Shown piece after piece: positions 55,711 through 64,000 of a stretch of 64,000 bases of DNA. The notes below the pieces were generated by a model. The model worked only from the letters and a program-made list of their open reading frames with translations. It did not search any database and was not told the DNA's origin. How positions within the stretch are numbered: the first letter of the stretch is position 1; each line of letters opens with the position of its first letter. Position numbers and translations under genes: made by a program. This DNA comes from Piscinibacter gummiphilus (GTDB lineage Bacteria > Pseudomonadota > Gammaproteobacteria > Burkholderiales > Burkholderiaceae_C), in contig NZ_CP136336.1 of assembly GCF_032681285.1 (NCBI RefSeq), positions 2,157,001 to 2,221,000 of the forward strand, read 5' to 3'.

Positions 55711-56460
55711 ATGGCCACCGTTGCCGCCAAGCCCGCCCCGAAGAAGACGTCCGCGAAGCCGGCCGCCAAGCCCGCCGGCAAGCCTGCGCCCAAGGCGGCG
55801 AAGAAGCCGGCGGCCACGCTGAGCCTGTCGAGCAAGAACTATTCGTCGTGGTCGCTGCGCGGCTGGTTGCTCGCCAAATTCGCCGGGCTCGACTTCGAGG
55901 AGGTGATGGTCCCGCCCGACGATGCCGACGCGCGCAAGGAGCTGCTGCTGCTCGCCCCGTCGATCCGCGTGCCCTGCCTCACGCACGAGGGCGCCAAGGT
56001 GTGGAACACGCTCGCCATTGCGCAGTACCTCGACGAGATCAAGCCCGACGCCGGCCTCATGCCGAGCGACCGCATCGCCCGCGCGCATTGCCGCTCGGTG
56101 AGCGGCGAGATGAACTCAGGCTTCTCGAACCTGCGTTCGTCCTTGCCGATGAACCTCAAGGCCCGTCACCCGGGCTACAAGATCTGGGCCGGCGCCCAGC
56201 CCGACATCGACCGCATCGTCGAGATCTGGACCGAGTGCCTCGCCACCTACGGCGGCCCCTTCCTTTTCGGCAAGCAGCGCACGATGGCCGATGCGATGTA
56301 CGCGCCGGTGTGCACCCGGTTCCTCACCTATGACGTGAAGCTGCCCAAGAGCTGCATCGTCTACTGCCAGACCATCATGGCGATGCCGGAGATGAAGGAA
56401 TGGGTCGCCGCCGCCAAGGCCGAGCCTGACGACATCGAAGAGCTCGACATGGATTTTTGA
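55711..56460 (+). CDS. Glutathione S-transferase with histone-H1-like N-terminal tail
   Basis: A 249-residue protein. Residues 1-37 are almost only Ala, Lys and Pro (KPAPKKTSAKPAAKPAGK and PAPKAAKKPA), like bacterial H1-type tails. From residue 38 it is a GST: the thioredoxin-fold start TLSLSSKNYSSWSLRGWLL, KVWNTLAIAQYLDE, and an all-helical C-terminal domain (MADAMYAPVCTRFLTYD). The catalytic serine would be in SKNYSSWS. The ATG at 55711 has a GGGAGAC ribosome site. It is divergent from phaZ and ends in a 14-bp hairpin. Confidence 0.85.
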   Translation: MATVAAKPAPKKTSAKPAAKPAGKPAPKAAKKPAATLSLSSKNYSSWSLRGWLLAKFAGLDFEEVMVPPDDADARKELLLLAPSIRVPCLTHEGAKVWNTLAIAQYLDEIKPDAGLMPSDRIARAHCRSVSGEMNSGFSNLRSSLPMNLKARHPGYKIWAGAQPDIDRIVEIWTECLATYGGPFLFGKQRTMADAMYAPVCTRFLTYDVKLPKSCIVYCQTIMAMPEMKEWVAAAKAEPDDIEELDMDF

Positions 56461-56491
56461 GTGAAAGAGGCGGCTGGGCCGCCTCTTTCAC
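56461..56491. terminator. Bidirectional terminator between GST and cupin genes
   Basis: A perfect 14-bp stem, GTGAAAGAGGCGGC (56461-56474) with GCCGCCTCTTTCAC (56478-56491), loop TGG, begins at the base after the GST stop and includes the last codon and stop of the convergent cupin gene. CTTTCAC lies in the 3' arm but there is no extended T tract after it. Confidence 0.7.
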
Positions 56492-56922
56492 TTCCAGGGG
56501 GTGAAGGGGGGCACTTCGCAGGGGCCTTCGACGTCGATGGTCTTGAAGTCCGCCGGGCTCACGATCTCCAGGTACTCCATGTCGGGCGAGTAGTCGAAGA
56601 GGTAGTGGACGATGCCAGGCCGCTGGTGCACGCAGTCGCCGGCCGAGACGAGCGTTTCCTTATTCCCGTACATGAAGCGCGCCCAGCCCTTGATCATGAT
56701 GACGATCTGGAACTCCGCTTCATGGCGGTGCCAGCCGGTGCCCTTTTCGGGTGCCATGTTGGCCTTCACGAGGTGGGCGATGACCTTTCCATGCGTGGCC
56801 TCGGCCACGCCGAGGTCGCGGTAGAGAAAGAAGTCGCGAAGCCCCTCGCCCCGCCATTCGGTGTCGCCCGGTTTCACGTGTGAAAACTGGGTCTGGCGCG
56901 CTTCCAACACCTTGTCCAACAT
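56488..56922 (-). CDS. Cupin-domain protein
   Basis: A 144-residue single-domain cupin. The metal-binding first motif is GTGWHRHEAEFQIVIMIKGW and the second PGIVHYLFDYSPDMEYLEI. Starting at MLDKVLEARQTQFSHV (56922), it has a CAGGAGAG ribosome site. Function unknown; such proteins are often dioxygenases or isomerases. It is divergent from dsbD. Confidence 0.85.
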   Translation of the reverse strand: MLDKVLEARQTQFSHVKPGDTEWRGEGLRDFFLYRDLGVAEATHGKVIAHLVKANMAPEKGTGWHRHEAEFQIVIMIKGWARFMYGNKETLVSAGDCVHQRPGIVHYLFDYSPDMEYLEIVSPADFKTIDVEGPCEVPPFTPWK

Positions 56923-57066
56923 CTCCGCTCTCCTGGTTTGCTGCGACGCGCCATCGGCATGCATGAAGCGTTCCGCCCCGACTTGGCGTGAAACAGGCGC
57001 AGAAAAGCCGGAAAAAGGCATCGAAGGGCTGTTTCGCCTGGGAACGCTTTGCCGCCCGCGCTGTCG

Positions 57067-57072
57067 GAGAAT
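57067..57072 (+). promoter_or_regulatory. -10-like hexamer before dsbD (weak)
   Basis: GAGAAT lies 7 bases before the ATG at 57080. It matches the -10 consensus at only four of six positions, but its spacing repeats that seen at tsaD and the yihY-like gene. Confidence 0.3.
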
Positions 57073-57079
57073 GCGAACC

Positions 57080-59026
57080 ATGAGTACCTGGGCACATTTC
57101 AAGGGCGCACTGCGCCTGGCCACCGGGGCGCTGGCCAGCCTGGTGCTGGCCACGGGCGCGCTGGCCGCCGACGAGTTTCTCGACCCCGAGGTGGCGTTCC
57201 GCCTCTCGGCCCGCGCGCTCGATGCCACGCACGTGGAGGTGCGCTTCGACATCGCCCCCGGCTACTACCTCTACCGCGAGCGCATGAACGCGGAAGCCCA
57301 GCCGGCCAGCGTGCAGGTCACCGAGGCGAAATTGCCGCCCGGCAAGGTCAAGTACGACGAGACCTTCCAGAAAGACGTGGAGACCTACCGCGACACGGTC
57401 ACCATGACGGTCGCGCTGGCGCAGATGCCGGCCACCCCCTTCAAGCTTTCCGTCGGACTGCAAGGCTGCGCCGACAAGGGCCTGTGCTACTCGCCCCAGA
57501 AGCGCGGCTTCAAGGTCGAACCGGGGCAGGGCGCCGGGGGCGCACCGCGCTTCACCTACCTCAACGAAGCCCAGGCCGCGGCCTGGACGCCCGGCGGCAG
57601 CACGAGCGCCGTGACCTCCGCGCTCACCGGCCCGGCGCCGGCACAAACCGCCACCGCCGCCGTGCCAGATGTGGCGGCGCCTGCCAGCACCACCGCCGAG
57701 CCCACCGAGCCGGTGGGCCGCGCCCTGCAATCGGGCAGCACTGCGCTCGTGGTCGGGCTCTTCCTGCTGCTGGGTCTGGGCCTGTCGTTCACGCCCTGCG
57801 TCCTGCCGATGCTGCCCATCCTCTCGTCGATCATCGTCGGGCAGGGGCAACCCGTGTCGAAGGCTCGGGGCTTCTCGCTGGCCGTGGCGTATTCGCTGGG
57901 CATGGCCTTCGTCTACACGCTCTTCGGCGTGGCCTCGGCGCTGGCCGGCGAAGGGCTGGGCCAGGCCCTGCAGAACGTGTGGGTGCTGGGCGCCTTTGCG
58001 CTGCTGCTGGCGGTGCTGTCGCTCTCGATGTTCGGCTTCTACGAGTTGCAGATGCCGCTGGCGCTGCAGAACCGGCTCAACCATTTCTCGCAGCGTTTCA
58101 AGGGCGGCCAGCACCTGAGCGTGCTCGCGATGGGCGGCTTGTCGGCGTTGATCGTCGGCCCCTGCGTGGCCGCGCCGCTGGCCGGGGCGCTCGTCTACAT
58201 CAGCCAGACACGCGACGTGCTGCTGGGTGCCACCGCGCTCTTCTCGATGGCGGTGGGCATGAGCGTGCCGCTGCTGCTCGTGGGCTTGTCGGCCGGGGCG
58301 CTGCTGCCCAGGGCCGGCGCCTGGATGACCTACGTGAAGCTCGTCTTCGGCGTGATGCTGCTGGCCGTGGCCGTGTGGATGGTGGCGCCGGTGCTTCCCA
58401 CCTGGGCCGGCATGCTGCTCACGGCGGGGGTGCTGGTGGTGGCCGCCGGTTGCCTGGGCGCCTTCACCACGCTGCCCAGGCCTGCCACGGCACTGCGCAA
58501 GATCGCCAAGGGCGCCGGCCTGTTGCTCGGCCTCTTTGCCGTGGCCCAGGTGGTGGGCGCGGCGACCGGCGGGCGTGAACTCACGCGCCCCCTCGCGCAC
58601 CTGGGGCGCGGGGCGCAGCCGGCCGCGGCCGAGGTGCAGTTCCAGACCGTGCGCAGCCTGGCCGAGCTCGACGCCGCCGTGCGCGCCTCCACCAAGCCGG
58701 TGATGCTCGACTTCTATGCCGACTGGTGCGTGGCCTGCAAGGAGCTGGAGAAGTTCACCTTCACCGATGAGGCCGTGGCCAAGCGCATGGCCGGCATGAC
58801 GCTCCTGCGCGCCGACGTCACCGCCAACAACGACGACGACCGGGCGCTGCTCAAGCGCTACACGCTCTTCGGGCCGCCTGCGCTGATCTTCTTCGCGCCG
58901 GCCGGCAACGAGCTGCCCGGATCGCGTGTGATCGGCTACCAGGACGCCCGTCAGTTCGGCACCCACCTCGACCGGGTGCTGGCTTCGGCCAAGCCGCTCA
59001 GCGGCCCGCAGGTCGGCCTGAAGTGA
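57080..59026 (+). CDS. dsbD: Thiol:disulfide interchange protein DsbD
   Basis: DsbD carries reducing power across the inner membrane to periplasmic proteins such as DsbC and cytochrome c maturation factors. The 648-residue protein has a signal sequence, an N-terminal immunoglobulin-like domain with the redox pair GCADKGLCYSP (about residues 133-140), an eight-helix membrane domain with LSFTPCVLPMLPI and GPCVAAPLAG cysteines, and a C-terminal thioredoxin domain with Cys550 and Cys553 in DWCVACKE. An ATG at 57071 is an alternative. The stop overlaps the next gene by 4 bp. Confidence 0.96.
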   Translation: MSTWAHFKGALRLATGALASLVLATGALAADEFLDPEVAFRLSARALDATHVEVRFDIAPGYYLYRERMNAEAQPASVQVTEAKLPPGKVKYDETFQKDVETYRDTVTMTVALAQMPATPFKLSVGLQGCADKGLCYSPQKRGFKVEPGQGAGGAPRFTYLNEAQAAAWTPGGSTSAVTSALTGPAPAQTATAAVPDVAAPASTTAEPTEPVGRALQSGSTALVVGLFLLLGLGLSFTPCVLPMLPILSSIIVGQGQPVSKARGFSLAVAYSLGMAFVYTLFGVASALAGEGLGQALQNVWVLGAFALLLAVLSLSMFGFYELQMPLALQNRLNHFSQRFKGGQHLSVLAMGGLSALIVGPCVAAPLAGALVYISQTRDVLLGATALFSMAVGMSVPLLLVGLSAGALLPRAGAWMTYVKLVFGVMLLAVAVWMVAPVLPTWAGMLLTAGVLVVAAGCLGAFTTLPRPATALRKIAKGAGLLLGLFAVAQVVGAATGGRELTRPLAHLGRGAQPAAAEVQFQTVRSLAELDAAVRASTKPVMLDFYADWCVACKELEKFTFTDEAVAKRMAGMTLLRADVTANNDDDRALLKRYTLFGPPALIFFAPAGNELPGSRVIGYQDARQFGTHLDRVLASAKPLSGPQVGLK

Positions 59027-59748
59027 GCGCGACGCCCGCCAGCCAGCGCTTCGACCGGCTCGACGCGCTGCGTGCGGTCGCCATCCTGTGGATGGCGGTC
59101 TTCCACTTCTGCTTCGACCTCAACTACTTCAAGTTCATCCACGAGAACTTCTACCGCGACCCGTTCTGGACGGTGCAGCGTTCGGTGATCGTGACGCTCT
59201 TCGTCTTCGTCTCGGGCCTCGGCCAGGCCATCGCATGGGAGCAGGGCCAGAGCTGGCCGCGCTTCTGGCGGCGCTGGGCGCAGGTGGCGGGGTGCGCGCT
59301 GCTCGTCACCGCGGGCTCGTACCTGATGTTCCCGAAGAGCTACATCAGCTTCGGCGTGCTGCACGGGTTTGCGGTGATGCTGATCCTCTGCCGGCTCACC
59401 GCGAATGCGGGCGTGTGGCTGTGGCCCATGGGTCTGGTGGCGGTGCTCTTGCCGCACTTGGTGCAACACCCGTTCTTCGACACGCGGCTCACCAACTGGG
59501 TGGGCCTCGTCACGCACAAGCCCATCACCGAAGACTACGCGCCGGTGCTGCCCTGGATCGGCGTGATGTGGTGGGGCCTGGCCTCGGGCCAATGGGTGCT
59601 CAGGCACAAGCGCCACTGGCTCTCGGGCGCGCTGCCGCAGCGGCTCTCGCCGCTGGCGGTGCTCGGGCGCTGGTCGCTCAGCTTCTACATGGTCCACCAG
59701 CCGGTGCTCATCGGCCTGCTGATGGGGGTGGTGGCACTGGTTCGCTGA
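59023..59748 (+). CDS. DUF1624 family membrane protein (acyltransferase-like)
   Basis: A 241-residue polytopic membrane protein starting with GTG. The N-terminal RFDRLDALRAVAILWMAVFHFCFDLNYF is the DUF1624/heparan-alpha-glucosaminide acetyltransferase-like signature (quoted in parts: RLDALRAVAILWM, HFCFDLNYF). Seven or so helices follow, ending LSFYMVHQPVLIGLLMGV. It overlaps dsbD by 4 bp, so coexpression is likely. Substrate unknown. Confidence 0.87.
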   Translation: MSATPASQRFDRLDALRAVAILWMAVFHFCFDLNYFKFIHENFYRDPFWTVQRSVIVTLFVFVSGLGQAIAWEQGQSWPRFWRRWAQVAGCALLVTAGSYLMFPKSYISFGVLHGFAVMLILCRLTANAGVWLWPMGLVAVLLPHLVQHPFFDTRLTNWVGLVTHKPITEDYAPVLPWIGVMWWGLASGQWVLRHKRHWLSGALPQRLSPLAVLGRWSLSFYMVHQPVLIGLLMGVVALVR

Positions 59749-59902
59749 TCGGCGGATCGGCCTTCGGGTCGACCAGCGACTCGAGCGCCGCCCCAGGGTC
59801 TTCTTCACCGGCGACGGATTCCTCGGCGATGTCGACGGGCGCGGGTGCCGACGAAGGCCGCCGAGGCGGCGGCGGGGCGGGGGGCATCGGTGTGTGGGCC
59901 AT
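59708..59902 (-). CDS. Possible small Pro-rich protein
   Basis: A 64-residue reading frame with a Pro-rich start (MPPAPPPPRRPSSAPAP), an acidic middle (DIAEESVAGEEDPGAALES) and a Pro-rich end. It starts 26 bases after the glpQ stop on the same strand and fills most of a 180-bp gap, but its last 41 bases are antisense to the DUF1624 gene. An AGGGG stretch lies just before the ATG. No similarity is recognised and composition alone could produce it. Confidence 0.3.
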   Translation of the reverse strand: MAHTPMPPAPPPPRRPSSAPAPVDIAEESVAGEEDPGAALESLVDPKADPPISEPVPPPPSAGR

Positions 59903-59928
59903 GCCCCTGCGCAGCAAGCCGCGTTCCG

Positions 59929-61185
59929 TCAGTTCCGCTCGCAGCGCCGCTCGTTGACCAGGCAGCGCGCGTAGTCGGAGTCGTTCTTCAGCAGGTACAT
60001 CGCGCGAGCCGCGTAGGCGGTGTCGGCGAAGTCGCTGAAGAGGCCGTCGACGCCCAGCTCGTAGAACGCCAGGTACTCGTTGACCGGGTTGCCCTGGTAG
60101 TTGCTTGCCAGGCGCTTGGGCTCGTTGCGGAAGGTGTAGGGGTGCACCACCAGCGCCAGCTTGTGGGCATTGGCCACGACGTCGGTGGCCGGCAGCAGGC
60201 GGCGGTCGCGCTCGTCGACCACGCCGTCGCCGTTGACATCGGCACACGCGCCGTTGCGAACGGTGATGCACGCGCTGCTGATGAGGTAGGTTTTCCAGGG
60301 GCCGATGCCGTCGGCATAGCTGCGCACCTCGGCCAGGCCTTGCGGGGTGAGCAGGTCGCGGAAGAGGCCGGCCCGGCCCGCCACCGTCCAGTCGTACGGG
60401 CGGTCGTAGGGCGGCGTGAAGTCGAGCGAGCCGTCGGCATTCACGTCGTTCGCGTCCACCAGCTGCACCAGGCGCACGCTGGTGCGCGAGCGCAGGTACT
60501 TGAGGTTGGCCGTCTCGAAACTCTGGATAAACACCGGCGCGCTGCGGTGGTTCCAGCCGGCGCGGGTGAGTGCGGCCAGCAGGCGGTCTTCCAGCGGCAG
60601 GCCGAGCTTCTGGTGGTAGGTGGGGTGCTTGGTCTCGGGGTAGATGCCGATCTGGCGGTCTTTCTCGCGCGACTTGCGCTTCACGAATTCGATGATCTCC
60701 GGCAGCGTGGGGATTTCGAACTTGCCGTTGAAGCTCTGGTCTCGGTCGCCGAACGACTGCACCGCCCGCAGCTGCTTGATCTCGGCGAGGGTGAAGTCGC
60801 TGGCGAAGAACCCTTCCTCCTCTGCACCGTCGACGACAGCCTTGCGCCTGCGGTTGGCGAACTGCGGCAGGGTGCTCACGTTCGTCGTGGCAATGAGATT
60901 GGGCTCGTGGCGGGCGATCAGGTGGCCGTCTTTCGTGGCCACGAGGTCGGGCTCCACGTAGTCGGCGCCAAGCTCGATGCCGAGGGCATAGGCCTCGAGC
61001 GTGTGCTCGGGCAGGTAGCCGTTGGCCCCGCCGCGGTGGCCGATGACCAGCGGGGCCGGAGTGGCTCGCTGCGCATGCCGGCCTTGCGGCTCGGCCGCGG
61101 CAGGCACCGCGCAGCCGGCACAGGCGGCCAGCACGGCCAGTGCCATCGGCAGTTTGTTCAGGGACAGCTCGTTCAGGATCCGCAT
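59929..61185 (-). CDS. glpQ: Glycerophosphodiester phosphodiesterase
   Basis: GlpQ hydrolyses glycerophosphodiesters to glycerol 3-phosphate and an alcohol. The 418-residue protein has a signal region whose LAAC could be a lipobox, the GDPD core [39 protein letters not shown] and [15 protein letters not shown]. It differs from E. coli GlpQ in carrying two calcium-loop-like motifs, [10 protein letters not shown] (from Asp247) and [12 protein letters not shown] (from Asp316), the latter like a dockerin/EF-hand loop. It is divergent from the sensor kinase across 184 bp. Confidence 0.93.
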   Translation of the reverse strand: MRILNELSLNKLPMALAVLAACAGCAVPAAAEPQGRHAQRATPAPLVIGHRGGANGYLPEHTLEAYALGIELGADYVEPDLVATKDGHLIARHEPNLIATTNVSTLPQFANRRRKAVVDGAEEEGFFASDFTLAEIKQLRAVQSFGDRDQSFNGKFEIPTLPEIIEFVKRKSREKDRQIGIYPETKHPTYHQKLGLPLEDRLLAALTRAGWNHRSAPVFIQSFETANLKYLRSRTSVRLVQLVDANDVNADGSLDFTPPYDRPYDWTVAGRAGLFRDLLTPQGLAEVRSYADGIGPWKTYLISSACITVRNGACADVNGDGVVDERDRRLLPATDVVANAHKLALVVHPYTFRNEPKRLASNYQGNPVNEYLAFYELGVDGLFSDFADTAYAARAMYLLKNDSDYARCLVNERRCERN

Positions 61186-61308
61186 TGCCAGTTCTCCTCG
61201 TGATGTGGAAGCCGGCGCACCTTAGGGCTGCGCGATGACACCGCCATGAAAAGCGGATTGTGAGCAAGCGGCATTCCCCAGGGGCGATGGGCCTTCTTGC
61301 GACGGGGC

Positions 61309-61324
61309 CTGACACATGTGTCAG
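61309..61324. promoter_or_regulatory. 16-bp perfect palindrome between glpQ and the hybrid kinase
   Basis: CTGACACATGTGTCAG is perfectly symmetric and lies 46 bases before the kinase ATG and about 124 bases before glpQ on the other strand. It looks like an operator for a dimeric regulator; which one is unknown. Confidence 0.55.
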
Positions 61325-61369
61325 TTGTGGCGAGGTGTGAGCGGCGGTACGTTCGCTCCAGGAGACGGC

Positions 61370-64000
<2,631 letters not shown>

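Overview
The window is a contiguous, GC-rich (roughly two-thirds G+C by eye) stretch of bacterial chromosome. It most resembles a Burkholderiales betaproteobacterium of the Rubrivivax/Methylibium/Rhizobacter type. That placement is an inference from gene content and order: an IscR-led isc operon with hscBA-fdx, tpiA-secG-tRNA-Leu leading into a 14-gene nuo operon followed by nudF and a DUF1178 gene, rpsO-pnp, an intracellular PHB depolymerase, DUF2917 and DUF2069 genes, and TRAP transport. No insertion sequence, prophage, CRISPR array or integration site was seen. Gene density is very high, and no stretch over 300 bases lacks a gene.

Layout. 1-1643 is the 3' part of uvrB. 1732-7189 is the Fe-S assembly operon iscR-iscS-iscU-iscA-hscB-hscA-fdx, with an IscR-type site and nested palindromes upstream and a terminator-like hairpin between iscA and hscB. 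7317-10296 (minus) is a three-gene chemosensory-like unit: a membrane CheA-type kinase with a PilJ-type sensor domain, a CheY-like receiver and a CheX-type phosphatase. 10392-14300 (minus) is a nitrate module, nasT - leader RNA - nrtA - nrtB - nrtD. Its intergenic region carries a sigma-54 promoter, two hexaloop hairpins of the ANTAR-target type and an intrinsic terminator. 14379-17048 holds a small unknown gene, tsaD and an aminotransferase. 17197-22031 holds rpsO, pnp, a quinone oxidoreductase, tpiA and secG. 22193-22277 is tRNA-Leu(GAG). 22337-36923 is nuoA-N, then nudF and a DUF1178 gene.

37985-46566 is a mosaic of short units: a DUF2917 gene divergent from a LysR regulator, an FAD-linked oxidase with a DUF2069 protein, a YihY/BrkB membrane protein, a minus-strand metY-hydrolase-Mpo1-like operon with 4-bp overlaps, a CBS-pair protein and aroC. 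46702-49732 holds an orphan methyl-accepting chemotaxis protein and an aldo/keto reductase. 49746-54326 is a gluconate-type locus: a LacI-family regulator divergent from gntK-dctQ-dctM-dctP, with two near-identical palindromic operators between them. 54333-59748 holds phaZ, a glutathione transferase with a histone-H1-like tail, a cupin, dsbD and a DUF1624 protein. 59708-64000 holds a glycerophosphodiesterase with inserted calcium-loop motifs and a hybrid sensor kinase (CHASE3-like, GAF, HisKA, HATPase, two receivers) that runs off the end.

The strongest regulatory finding is the nrtA leader. The predicted sigma-54 start falls on the first base of an ANTAR-type hairpin, and the ANTAR protein NasT is encoded immediately upstream. 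The most system-like finding is the CheA-CheY-CheX triad, which lacks CheW, CheR, CheB and a separate receptor nearby. Several genes (tsaD, aroC, yihY, the DUF1178 gene, possibly dsbD) have a -10-like hexamer 7-9 nt before the start codon and no Shine-Dalgarno sequence, suggesting leaderless transcripts.
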